The notes beneath the pieces were generated by a model, which saw only the letters and a program-made list of their open reading frames with translations, searched no databases and had not been told where the DNA came from. Below are positions 47,185 through 55,642 of a DNA stretch of 64,000 nt, piece after piece. The position numbers were made by a program, and so were the translations under genes. This DNA comes from DATFDN01 sp963830565 (GTDB lineage: Bacteria > Pseudomonadota > Alphaproteobacteria > Acetobacterales > Acetobacteraceae): NCBI GenBank assembly GCA_963830565.1, contig CAWHMO010000007.1, positions 350,515 to 414,514 of the forward strand. The letters run 5' to 3'. Every line of letters begins with the position of its first letter. The first letter of the stretch is position 1.

Positions 47185-48357
47185 CTAGCCTGAGGTGTGC
47201 CGGCTCAGGATGATCGTGGAGTGGTAGTTCAGGATCCCGCCGTTCGCGCTCACCAGTACGAAATCATTGCGCGCCGCTTGGCGCGCGCCGCCCTGGCCGC
47301 GCACCTGCACCACCGCCTCCGACAGTGGGGTGAAGCCCCACATGTAATAGCCGGAGAGCTGACCCCCACCCGTGTTGGTCGGCAGCGCCCCACCGGGTCC
47401 AAGCTTGCCGTCGGCGACGAACGGGCCGCCCTCGCCCTTAGGGCAAAAGCCGTAGTCCTCCAACGTAACGAGCACGGTGTAGGTGTAGCAGTCGTATAGC
47501 TGACAGATACCGATGTCGTCGCGCGTGATGCCGGCCATGTCGAAGGCGATCTCGCCCGAGCGCCTGGCGCCGGTTTCGACACCGGGATGGCGGTCGGTGC
47601 GCAGGTTATCGCCGGGGGCGCATTGCGCGTATCCGAGCACGTACGCTGGTGCCTGCCTGAGGGAGGGCGCCCGGTCGGCCGAGGTGACGATCACTGCGAC
47701 GGCGCCGTTCGAGACGAGGCAGCAGTCCAGGAGGCGTAGCGGGTCAGCGATGAACCGGGAACTCTGATGGTCCTCCAGAGTCATCGGCTTCTTCATCTGG
47801 GCCCAGGGATTGAGCGCCGCCCATTTGCGCTGACCGACCGCAATGGCGCCGAATTGCTCTGAAGTCGTGCCGTATAGGTGCATGTGTCGCCGAGCCGCCA
47901 TGGCGTACTCCGGATTGGCGCCGAAATTGCCGTAAGCCGCACGCAACCCGGCCAGGCCGCCGAGCGGGAAGCGGTTCGACCCCGCGTAGGACTGCCCGGC
48001 CGACCGGGTCGGCGAGAGCGGCGCGTCAGCGTAGACCAAGGCGACCACATGCGCCAGGCCCTCGCGGATCGCCATGCAGGCATATTGCATCATGCTGCCT
48101 GCAGTGGAGCCGAACGCGCTCATGACGCTGGCGAGCGTGAGATTCTCGAAACCAAGGATCATCTGCGAGCGGATATCCATGTCGCCCGAGATGTTGGCAT
48201 TGATGAGCAGTCCATCGACATCGCCCTTGGCCAAGCCCGCATCGTCAAGCGCGAGCCCTATCGCCTCGGCGGCGAAATCGACGGCGCGGCGGCCATAGAT
48301 CTTGCCCATCGGCGTCACACCCAATCCGACGATGGCACCCTTCGGCTGGCTTGGCAT
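47185..48357 (-). CDS. Thiolase-like protein (SCP2/Ltp2-type acyl-CoA aldolase or thiolase)
   Basis: 390 residues. The thiolase fold is recognisable: AIVGLGVTPMGKIYGRRAVDFAAEAIGLALDDAGL, LASVMSAFGSTAGSMMQYACMAI, and NTGGGQLSGYYMWGFTPLSEAVVQVRGQ near the C-terminus. The canonical nucleophile Cys is replaced (AFGSTAGS) and the GHPxG His motif is SGYYMWG, so ordinary thiolysis is unlikely. Together with the DUF35 gene directly upstream this resembles the Ltp2-ChsH2 retro-aldolase pairs of side-chain degradation. Starts at ATG 48357, 14 bases after the DUF35 stop. Confidence 0.85.
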   Translation of the reverse strand: MPSQPKGAIVGLGVTPMGKIYGRRAVDFAAEAIGLALDDAGLAKGDVDGLLINANISGDMDIRSQMILGFENLTLASVMSAFGSTAGSMMQYACMAIREGLAHVVALVYADAPLSPTRSAGQSYAGSNRFPLGGLAGLRAAYGNFGANPEYAMAARRHMHLYGTTSEQFGAIAVGQRKWAALNPWAQMKKPMTLEDHQSSRFIADPLRLLDCCLVSNGAVAVIVTSADRAPSLRQAPAYVLGYAQCAPGDNLRTDRHPGVETGARRSGEIAFDMAGITRDDIGICQLYDCYTYTVLVTLEDYGFCPKGEGGPFVADGKLGPGGALPTNTGGGQLSGYYMWGFTPLSEAVVQVRGQGGARQAARNDFVLVSANGGILNYHSTIILSRHTSG

Positions 48358-48371
48358 GGTCGCCCTCCTGC

Positions 48372-48788
48372 TCAATCGGCTGCGGGACGGAACTTCGGTA
48401 TCGAGACCCCCTCGCCCACGTCCTCGAACACCGCCTCGAGCGCCATTCCAACGCGGAGCGCATCGTTGCCGACGCCGATGACGTTGGATGTCACGCGCAC
48501 CCCCTCGGCAAGATCCACCTGGGCGATGTTGTAGGGCGCGATGGAGGCAAAGCCAGGGTGCATCACCTGATGCATGATGGTGTAGGTATAGAGAATGCCC
48601 TTTCCGCTGGCCGCACGCCATTCGAGCTTGGCGGCGAAACAATGCGGACAACGTTCTCGCACCGGCCAACTCCAGGCGCCGCAGTCGAGGCACTGCTGCA
48701 GCATCAGCCTGCCTTCACGTGCGCCGCTAAAAAACGGGTCGCTGATCTCATCCGGAATGGGCACGGGTCTGCTTGTTCCGGTTGACAC
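48372..48788 (-). CDS. DUF35 OB-fold/zinc-ribbon acyl-CoA-associated protein
   Basis: 138 residues from GTG 48788, chosen because AAGGAGAGG lies just upstream; an ATG at 48806 would place this site inside the gene. The rubredoxin-like zinc ribbon is CLDCGAWSWPVRERCPHC and the OB-fold follows (GKGILYTYTIMHQVMHPGF...IAQVDLAEGVRVTSNVIGV). DUF35 proteins pair with thiolase-like or MaoC-like enzymes and position acyl-CoA substrates. The 270 bases upstream (48789-49058) hold no supported gene and probably its promoter. Confidence 0.88.
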   Translation of the reverse strand: MSTGTSRPVPIPDEISDPFFSGAREGRLMLQQCLDCGAWSWPVRERCPHCFAAKLEWRAASGKGILYTYTIMHQVMHPGFASIAPYNIAQVDLAEGVRVTSNVIGVGNDALRVGMALEAVFEDVGEGVSIPKFRPAAD

Positions 48789-49058
48789 TGGGGTCCTCTC
48801 CTTCATCGAACATCGAACTGCAGCGGGGGAATGCGGGGCTTTACCATGGCCCAACGCCTGAGCCGCCGCCGGGAGCAGCACAACCAGAAGAGCCGATCAC
48901 TGGCAGCCGGTCCGAGCAGAATGCTCGAGGTCGCCGTATCTTCCGGCCGCTATATCACGGGCTGGTTGCCATCCCTCTGCGCCATCCCTCCGGTGTGACG
49001 GATCTGCGCTTCCACTCACGTGAAAAGACTGCACCACCAAAGCCCCGGGATCAAGCAT

Positions 49059-50258
49059 CTAGCCGCTGCGCACCTGCCGGAACGGCACGTCGCGATCGAC
49101 CTCCGGCTCCTTCGGCAGGCCCAGCACGCGCTCGCCGATGATGTTGCGCTGGATCTGGTCGGTGCCGCCGCCGATCGAGGTGAAGTAGGCATTGAGCGAC
49201 AGGAAGTTCGCATCCTCCGCGCGGGGATGATCCGAGCCTTCCAGGAGGCTCTCGGCGCCCAGGATGGCCGTACGCAGCCGCGCCTCCTCGTGCAGGATGC
49301 GCGACATGGCGAGCTTGCCGACGCTCATGATCGGCGAAGATGTTCCCTGCGCCAAATCCGCCTTGGCGCGCGCCGTGTTCATCGTGTTGAGTCTTCGGTA
49401 GGCGATCACTCGGGCGAGTTCCTGGCGGATATGGGGCTCGCTCAACCGCCCTGCCTCGCGGGCGAGCGCGATCAGCGGTTCCTCGCCCTCGCTCTCGGCA
49501 GCCCCGCTGCGTCCCCCTCTGGCGCGTTCGCCCATGACCGAACGCTCGTAGGCGAGCGCGGTCTGCAGCACGCCCCAGCCCTTGCCCAGCTCGCCGAGCA
49601 GATTCTCCTGCGGCATGATGGCGTCGGTGAGGAACACCTCGTTGAAATGGCTCTCGTTCGTGATCTGCCGGAGCGGCCGCACCTCCACGCCCGGCTGCTT
49701 CATCGGGCAGAAGAAGAAGCTGATGCCCTGATGCTTCGGTGCGTCCCAGTCGGTTCGCGCGACCAGCATTCCGTAATCGGCGGTCGCGGCGTTCGAGGTC
49801 CAGAGCTTCTGGCCGTTGACCACGAAACGATCGCCCCGCCGGTCCGCCCGGGTGCGTAGGCCGGCGAGATCCGACCCGGCGCCGGGCTCACTGTAGAGAA
49901 GGCACATGCCGACTTCGCCCCGCAGCAGCGGCAGCATGAGCTTGTCCTTCAGCGCCGGCGCGCCGAAGGCCAGCAGCGTGTTCGCCCACAGATTGGCGCG
50001 GTCCTGACCGGTCCCGGGCGCACCGACGGCGTTGAACTCGCGCTCGATGATCCGCGCCGCTTCGTCGGACAGCCCCCGGCCGTTCCATTCGGCCGGCCAG
50101 CGCGGCACTGCCCACCGCGCCGCAACCACCTTGGCGAGCCACGCCCGCATGGCGGCCGGATCGTTGACGGCAACGCCGGTCCAGTTCGCCTGCAGCCACG
50201 CCCGAACCTCGTCGCGCAGGACATCGTGGGCGCCCGGAGCGGTGACGGCGTCGGCCAT
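49059..50258 (-). CDS. Acyl-CoA dehydrogenase (FadE-like)
   Basis: 399 residues. Flavin and substrate motifs: CLLYSEPGAGSDLAGLRTRADR, FVVNGQKLWTSNAATADYGMLVART, FNEVFLTDAIMP and the C-terminal TDQIQRNIIGERVLGLP. It oxidises acyl-CoA to enoyl-CoA with transfer to ETF. It follows a second acyl-CoA dehydrogenase gene by only two bases; such pairs often form heteromeric enzymes acting on steroid-like or branched CoA esters (family knowledge, substrate unknown). Confidence 0.92.
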   Translation of the reverse strand: MADAVTAPGAHDVLRDEVRAWLQANWTGVAVNDPAAMRAWLAKVVAARWAVPRWPAEWNGRGLSDEAARIIEREFNAVGAPGTGQDRANLWANTLLAFGAPALKDKLMLPLLRGEVGMCLLYSEPGAGSDLAGLRTRADRRGDRFVVNGQKLWTSNAATADYGMLVARTDWDAPKHQGISFFFCPMKQPGVEVRPLRQITNESHFNEVFLTDAIMPQENLLGELGKGWGVLQTALAYERSVMGERARGGRSGAAESEGEEPLIALAREAGRLSEPHIRQELARVIAYRRLNTMNTARAKADLAQGTSSPIMSVGKLAMSRILHEEARLRTAILGAESLLEGSDHPRAEDANFLSLNAYFTSIGGGTDQIQRNIIGERVLGLPKEPEVDRDVPFRQVRSG

Positions 50259-50260
50259 GG

Positions 50261-51376
50261 TCAGCCCCCCAACTGCTGGATGAAGCGTTCGCGGTAGAAA
50301 GCCGGACTGCCGAACAGCTGGGCGTCGGCGCGCGCGCGGCGCAGGTACAGATGGGCCGGATGGTCCCAGGTGAAGGCGATGCCACCATGCATCTGAATGG
50401 CGTCGGCAGCGATCTTCGAGAACGCATCCGCGCAGGCGAAGGAAGCAAGGCTGACGGATGCCTTCGCATCCGCCGCTCCCTCCGCCAGCGCACGCGCCGC
50501 GTGCCGCGCGGCGGAGATCGCGCTCTCGGACTCCAGCAGGAGATCGGCGGCCATGTGCTTGATCGCCTGAAAGCTGCCGATCGCGCGGCCGAACTGGATG
50601 CGCGTCTTGGCGTACTCGACCGTGAGAGCCAGCACCTTGCGTCCCGCTCCGGCCTGTTCTCCGGCCAGCGCCACGCGGGTGAGATCGAGGGCGCGCTCGA
50701 CGGCCCCCCAGGGCTCCGACCCGACTGCAACGATTCGGCGCGCCGGCGCCCGCCGGAACGCAATGTTCGCCAGCCGGAGCGTGTGATCGAAGGTCGGCAG
50801 CCGCATCACGGCCACGCCGCTCGCTTTGGGATCGACCTCGTAGATCTGCAGCCCATCCACCCCGGCTGCGGCGACCAGCAGCACGTCGGCAACCTGAGCG
50901 TGCGTGACGAAGCCTGCCGCGCCATCGAGGAGACAGCCGTCGCCGGCGGCAGTCGCGGTGACTGCCACCCCGTCAGCGGTCCAGGTTGCGGCCGGACCGG
51001 TGATCGCCGCCGTTGCGATGCGCGAGCCGTCCGCGATGCTCGGCAGAAGGCGTGCCGCAGCGTCCTGCTCGCCGAGCGCCGCCACGAGCCCGGCGGCCAG
51101 CACGCCACTGGACAGCAGCGGCCCGCAAAGCAGCGCCGCGCCGACCTCCTCCATCGCGAGCTCCAGCTCCATCGGGCCCGCCCCGGCGCCGCCATAAGCC
51201 TCGTCGACGATGAGACCGACGACGCCCATTTTGGCAAGCTGCTGCCAAAGCGCCGGATCGTAGCCGGCCTCCAACTCCATGGTCCGGCGCACCTCGGCCT
51301 CGGTGCTTCGATCGGACAGCAGCCGCCCGACCGAGTCCTGAAACGCCAGCCGCTCCTCCGCGGTGATCGTCGCCAT
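50261..51376 (-). CDS. Acyl-CoA dehydrogenase-like protein (partner subunit)
   Basis: 371 residues from ATG 51376 (longer frames to 51679 cross the operator palindrome and are rejected). AFQDSVGRLLSDRSTEAEVRR, YGGAGAGPMELELAMEEVG, ALDLTRVALAGEQAGAGRKVLALTVEYAKTRIQFGRAIGSFQAIKHMAADL and QMHGGIAFTWDHPAHLYLRRA are family motifs. The middle flavin-contact loop is less conserved than in its neighbour, fitting a heteromeric partner. First gene of the minus-strand operon controlled from the TetR intergenic region. Confidence 0.9.
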   Translation of the reverse strand: MATITAEERLAFQDSVGRLLSDRSTEAEVRRTMELEAGYDPALWQQLAKMGVVGLIVDEAYGGAGAGPMELELAMEEVGAALLCGPLLSSGVLAAGLVAALGEQDAAARLLPSIADGSRIATAAITGPAATWTADGVAVTATAAGDGCLLDGAAGFVTHAQVADVLLVAAAGVDGLQIYEVDPKASGVAVMRLPTFDHTLRLANIAFRRAPARRIVAVGSEPWGAVERALDLTRVALAGEQAGAGRKVLALTVEYAKTRIQFGRAIGSFQAIKHMAADLLLESESAISAARHAARALAEGAADAKASVSLASFACADAFSKIAADAIQMHGGIAFTWDHPAHLYLRRARADAQLFGSPAFYRERFIQQLGG

Positions 51377-51454
51377 GCGCGTCCCGCTTCCCTCCTGTGA
51401 CTTGCCGCCTTTCCGGACGGCGTCCGCCAGAAAACCGTCCATCGCGGGCGGATG

Positions 51455-51491
51455 CAAGGGATTTCTGACGGATATCGTCAGAAATCCCTTG
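51455..51491. promoter_or_regulatory. 37-bp palindromic operator, probably for the TetR regulator
   Basis: Two perfect 15-base arms, CAAGGGATTTCTGAC and GTCAGAAATCCCTTG, around a GGATATC centre. It lies between the divergent acyl-CoA dehydrogenase operon (51376) and the tetR gene (51525), the classic place for autoregulation plus control of the target operon. Confidence 0.8.
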
Positions 51492-51524
51492 TGCCGAACC
51501 AGTGCAGGGGATAGCGAAGGCGCC

Positions 51525-52145
51525 ATGCCAGACGACATGATATTGAGGGTACCTCGTGGGCGGCCGCGTGACCCTTCCATCGAGGCGCGCGTGTTCGACG
51601 CCGCCATGTCGCTGTACGCCGAGGCGGGCTGGGTGGGCTTCAATTTCGATGCGGTCGCCGCCCGCTCGGGCGTCGGCAAGGCCTCGATCTACGGCCGCTG
51701 GCCGACACGCGGGGACCTGCTGCGTCGTACCTTCGAGGAGCGCTGGTTTGCCGTCGGGAGCATCGACACAGGCTCATTGCGGGACGATCTCCTTGCTCTG
51801 GCCCGCATGATCGGCAGAGCGCTCACCGGACCGTACAGCGGCGCGCAAGCGCACATCGCCGTGGACGCGCTGAAATCCTCCGAGCTGCGCGAGATCTTCC
51901 GTCCTTACGCAGAGGCAACGATGCGCCAGAGCCGCGCGATCGTCCGCCGCGCCATCGGCCGTGGCGAAATCGCCGACGGCGTGGATCCGGGGCTCGTCAT
52001 GGATTTGGTCGCCGGAGCCGTCGGCAATCGCCTCCGCACGACCCCGCAGCGCCTGCGGGGGGCAATGATGAACAGGATGGATGCGTTCCTCGAGACACTG
52101 GTCGACACGGTGCTGCGCGGCGTGGAGGCGAAGGAAGTGGGGTGA
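51525..52145 (+). CDS. TetR/AcrR-family transcriptional regulator
   Basis: 206 residues. N-terminal HTH: RVFDAAMSLYAEAGWVGFNFDAVAARSGVGKASIYGRWPTRGDLL, preceded by a basic arm (RVPRGRPRD). The C-terminal ligand domain (TetR_C-type, DPGLVMDLVAGAVGNRLRTTP) has no assignable ligand; an acyl-CoA is likely from context. Divergent from the dehydrogenase operon over a perfect palindrome. The nitronate monooxygenase-like gene starts 53 bases downstream. Confidence 0.92.
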   Translation: MPDDMILRVPRGRPRDPSIEARVFDAAMSLYAEAGWVGFNFDAVAARSGVGKASIYGRWPTRGDLLRRTFEERWFAVGSIDTGSLRDDLLALARMIGRALTGPYSGAQAHIAVDALKSSELREIFRPYAEATMRQSRAIVRRAIGRGEIADGVDPGLVMDLVAGAVGNRLRTTPQRLRGAMMNRMDAFLETLVDTVLRGVEAKEVG

Positions 52146-52198
52146 GGTCAGCGCCCCGCGCTGCCAGCACAGACACGTCGACAACAGGAGAAACGGAC

Positions 52199-53332
52199 AT
52201 GAAATCACCAATCTGCGACATGCTGGGGATAGAGTTCCCTTTGTTCGCCTTCAGCCACTGCCGCGACGTGGTCGCCGCGGTCAGCCGCGCGGGCGGCTTT
52301 GGGGTATTCGGCGCGACCGCACACACACCGGAATCGGTGCATCGCGAGTTGAAGTGGATCGACGAGCACATCGGCGGCAAGCCCTACGGCATCGACGTTC
52401 TCGTGCCCGACAATATGGCGACGGCGGGCGAGAAGGACGTGACCTACAACTCGCTCAAGGCGCGGGTGCCGCAGCGGCATCGGGACTTCGCGGCGGGGCT
52501 CCTGGCCGAGGCCGGGGTCGATCTCGTGGTCGACGAAGTATCGGACAGCCGACCGCAGCCCTTCGACAAGGACAACGCATTGCGCGTGCTGGACGCCGCG
52601 TTCGAGCATCCGATCCGTCTCATAGCCAACGCCCTCGGCGTGCCGCCGCCTGAGATGATCGCGATGGGGAGGAAGCACGGCGTGCCGGTGGCCGCGCTGG
52701 TCGGCGCCAAGGAACATGCCGTCCGGCAGGTGAATGCCGGGGTTGATATCCTGGTGGTCCAGGGCACGGAGGCCGGCGGCCACTGCGGCGAGGTCACCAC
52801 GATGGTACTGGTGCCGGAGGTGCTCAAGGCGATCAAGCCGATCCGGGACGTGCCGGTGCTCGCAGCCGGCGGAATCATGAACGGGCGACAGATGGCCGCG
52901 TGTCTCGCGATGGGCGCGGCGGGCGTCTGGACCGGGTCGGTCTGGCTCGCCACGGTCGAGAGCGAGACCTCCGAGATCTTCCGTGAAAAGATGATCGAAG
53001 CGTCGAGCCGCGATGCCATCCGGGTCAGAAGCCGCACCGGCAAGCCAGCGCGCCAGCTTCGCTCGACCTGGACGGAGGCATGGGAGCGGGGCCCCGACAG
53101 CCCAGGTGCCCTGCCAATGCCACTGATGAGTCTGGTCAGCGGCGACGCCCTGCGTTCGGTGGACCGCGCGGCGGCAGCGGGCAATCCCAAGGCACGGGAG
53201 ATGGTGACGTATTTCGTGGGTCAGGGTGTTGGCTTGATCGACGGCGTCCGTTCGGCGGGCCAAGTGGTACAGGAATTCAAACAGGAGTTCCTCGAGGCGG
53301 TCGAGCACGTCAGCGGGCTGCTGGAAGAGTAG
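52199..53332 (+). CDS. Nitronate monooxygenase-like flavoprotein (2-nitropropane dioxygenase family)
   Basis: 377 residues from ATG 52199 with ACAGGAG upstream. TIM-barrel FMN motifs: SRAGGFGVFGATAHTPESV, VPVAALVGAKEHAVRQVNAGVDILVVQGTEAGGHCGEV and VPVLAAGGIMNGRQMAACLAMGAAGVWTGSVWL. Relatives in acyl-CoA clusters are thought to act as enoyl- or dienoyl-CoA-linked flavoenzymes rather than true nitronate oxidases. It is co-oriented with tetR and the enoyl-CoA hydratase. Confidence 0.88.
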   Translation: MKSPICDMLGIEFPLFAFSHCRDVVAAVSRAGGFGVFGATAHTPESVHRELKWIDEHIGGKPYGIDVLVPDNMATAGEKDVTYNSLKARVPQRHRDFAAGLLAEAGVDLVVDEVSDSRPQPFDKDNALRVLDAAFEHPIRLIANALGVPPPEMIAMGRKHGVPVAALVGAKEHAVRQVNAGVDILVVQGTEAGGHCGEVTTMVLVPEVLKAIKPIRDVPVLAAGGIMNGRQMAACLAMGAAGVWTGSVWLATVESETSEIFREKMIEASSRDAIRVRSRTGKPARQLRSTWTEAWERGPDSPGALPMPLMSLVSGDALRSVDRAAAAGNPKAREMVTYFVGQGVGLIDGVRSAGQVVQEFKQEFLEAVEHVSGLLEE

Positions 53333-53377
53333 GCGTCGCGCCGGGCCGAAGCTGATCGAAGTGGGAGAGGCATAGAA

Positions 53378-54169
53378 ATGACTGACGTCATGAACGGCGA
53401 CGCGGTGCTCTTCGAGCTGGCTGAGCCGCATATCGCATTGGTGACGATCAACCGGCCGGAGGCGCGCAACGCGGTCAACGGGGCGGTGGCCGCCGGGCTG
53501 GAAGCCGCGGTGGAGCGGGTCGAGGGCGACCCCGAGATCTGGGCCGCTGTGCTGACCGGCGCCGGCCCACACGCCTTCTGCGCCGGCGCGGATTTGAAGG
53601 AGGTCTCGTCCGGACGGGGCGCAAGCCTCGCGACCGAGCGGGGCGGATTCGCCGGTTTCGTGCTCGCCAGGCGCAGCAAACTTTGGATAGCGGCGGCGCT
53701 GGGTCACGCGCTCGCGGGCGGGCTGGAGTTGCTCCTCGCCTGTGACTTGGCGGTGGTGGCGGAGACGGCAACCTTCGGCCTTCCGGAGGTGAAGCGCAGC
53801 CTCGTCGCCGGGGCTGGCGGAGTCTTCCGCCTGCCGCGCGCCCTCCCCAGAGCCATCGCTCTGCAGATGATCGCGACCGGCGAACCGATCTCCGCCGCGC
53901 GCGCCGCCCAGTTCGGGTTGGTGAACGAGGTTGTGTCCGCAGGTGAGGTGCGCTCGGCCGCCCTGGCCCTGGCACGGCAGGTCTGCGCCAATGCGCCCAT
54001 CGCCGTGCGGGAGAGCCTGGCCATCGCCCGCCAGGCGGCCGATCTGGACGAGGCTGCGCTATGGGCGCTCAGCCGCGCCGCCGGCGAGCGCATCCGCCAG
54101 ACCAACGACTTTCAGGAAGGCCCCCGCGCCTTCGTGGAGAAGCGGGCACCGCATTGGGTGGGTCGATAA
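53378..54169 (+). CDS. Enoyl-CoA hydratase/isomerase family protein
   Basis: 263 residues. Crotonase motifs: VTINRPEARNAVNGAVAAGLEAAVE, FCAGADLKEVSSGRG (oxyanion hole), AALGHALAGGLELLLACDLAVVAETATFGLPEVKRSLVAGAGGVFRLPR with the catalytic Glu region PEVKRSL. It hydrates or isomerises the enoyl-CoA made by the dehydrogenases encoded at 49-51 kb. Last gene before the IS-rich region. Confidence 0.92.
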   Translation: MTDVMNGDAVLFELAEPHIALVTINRPEARNAVNGAVAAGLEAAVERVEGDPEIWAAVLTGAGPHAFCAGADLKEVSSGRGASLATERGGFAGFVLARRSKLWIAAALGHALAGGLELLLACDLAVVAETATFGLPEVKRSLVAGAGGVFRLPRALPRAIALQMIATGEPISAARAAQFGLVNEVVSAGEVRSAALALARQVCANAPIAVRESLAIARQAADLDEAALWALSRAAGERIRQTNDFQEGPRAFVEKRAPHWVGR

Positions 54170-54254
54170 CCGGAGTAACGAGACCTGTGCGGGAAGCTTG
54201 AACCGAGGCGACGCGGTCTGACTCCATGCTGACGTGAACGTGTCGGAGGCGGGC

Positions 54255-54880
54255 ATGGCACGGCGGCGGATTGGGCAGGAGCAGTTGCTGGTGGGCGGCC
54301 TTGAACCGCGCGGCGGAACGGCGCTGGACGAAGTGGCAGCGCGGGTGGATTGGGCGGAGCTGGACCGGCTGCTTGCGCATATGTCGGCCGCAGCAAAGGG
54401 AGAGCCGGGCTGGCCACCGCTGGCGCTGTTTCGGGCCCTCCTGCTGGCGATGTGGCACGATCTGTCGGACGTTCGTCTGGCGGAGGCGCTGGATGAGCGT
54501 GCCAGCTTCCGCCGGTTCTGCGGTTTTGCGGCTCATGAGCCAACGCCCGAGCGCACCGCCTTCGTCCGTTTCCGCGCCGAGTTGGTGCGCCGCGGCCTGG
54601 ACCGGGCCTTGTTCGCGGCCGTTACGCGTCAGCTCGATGCGCGTGGGGTCATGGTGCGCACGGGTACGCTGGTGGATGCCACCGTGATCCCGTTCGCCAG
54701 CATCCGCCATGACGGCGAGGCCCGCTGGGCGGAGCTGTCCAAGGTTCCGGCAGCGTAGCTGCTGGAATGACAGCGGAGGGCGGCCATCGCCGGGGCGAAC
54801 CGGTGCACGGCGACAAGGCGCACGTCGCGACGGATCAGGAAGCCGGTCTGATCCGCATCGAGGCCGATGTCGTCATGGTC
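54255..54880 (+). pseudogene. IS5-family transposase fragment (N-terminal part)
   Basis: MARRRIGQEQLLVGGLEPRGG, WPPLALFRALLLAMWHDLSD, FRRFCGFAAHEPTPERTAF and GTLVDATVIPFASIRHDGEARWA match IS5-type transposases up to the first catalytic Asp. The frame then hits a stop at 54756. GHRRGEPVHGDKAHVATDQEAGLIR continues the homology in another frame before it ends near 54880, at a junction with IS481-like sequence. Confidence 0.78.
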
Positions 54881-54989
54881 CTCGGCGCCGACTTCGAAAC
54901 AGAGGCCCAACGCCGCCGGTTCGATATAATCGAGTTGCACGACGAACGGCAGGCGGGCAGCTGGGCCTTGGCCACCGCGTCCAGCGCCT

Positions 54990-55211
54990 CGGAGACCCGC
55001 TGCACGACCGCGAATACCTCGTCACCGCCTGCGGACGCATCTGCATGCACCGCAAGAAGATCAACATCTCGACCGTGCTCGCCGGCCAGAAACTCGGCCT
55101 CAAGGAGGTCGACAACGGCATTTGGCTCATCAGCTTCATGCACTACGATCTGGGATACATCGACCTGGAGCAAAAACCCTGCAGCCAATCGACAACCCAT
55201 TCGGCACGAGG
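54990..55211 (+). pseudogene. IS481-family transposase fragment (C-terminal)
   Basis: PLHDREYLVTACGRICMHRK, KINISTVLAGQKLGLKEVDN and GIWLISFMHYDLGYIDLEQK match the family's C-terminus. After a one-base shift at an A-run the tail TLQPIDNPFGTRWSPMS-stop follows. No catalytic region remains. Confidence 0.75.
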
Positions 55212-55274
55212 TGGTCACCAATGTCTTAGGAACGGAGTGTTACCCAATGTCTCCGGGCTAGACCCTGATACAAA

Positions 55275-55325
55275 TGGTGAGCCCGGTCGGGATTCGAACC
55301 CACGACCCCAAGATTAAAAGTCCTG
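55275..55325 (-). other. 3' fragment of a tRNA-Lys (TTT) gene, probable attachment-site scar
   Basis: On the minus strand: anticodon arm CAGGA-CTTTTAA-TCTTG, T arm with GGTTCGAATCC, acceptor 3' strand and CCA. The 5' half (acceptor 5' strand and D arm) is absent. Integrative elements commonly duplicate the 3' part of tRNA genes at one junction, so this looks like an att remnant. Confidence 0.75.
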
Positions 55326-55642
55326 AGATTACATTTTTCTGACGCGTCCCACGCTATCCCCTGCATCCCCTGAGTGTTTCCTAAAAGCGGCGATTTTCCT
55401 TGCTATCTTACTGAAGCCTTCACAGGATGCCGCTGATCCGGGCGCTCAAGGCCGGGGCGAGAAAGCTGCGAGAGTTGGCGTGAGGGCGGCGCCCCCGCCG
55501 CGCCCGCATCTGGAAGGAATTTCCAGATGGCATCGGCCCAACCTGTGCCAAGGGTGATGCCGACGCCCTCCACTCGGCGTCCCCGGACAGTGGGTTGACG
55601 ATAAGCTCCACGGTGCTGTCGCGAGATGTGTGGAATTCCTGA
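55326..55642. other. Gene-poor stretch between the tRNA fragment and IS256
   Basis: About 315 bases. Only short frames on both strands with no recognisable homology; includes an imperfect GGAAGGAATTTCC palindrome around 55514. Possibly debris of an integrated element next to the att-like tRNA fragment. Confidence 0.35.
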
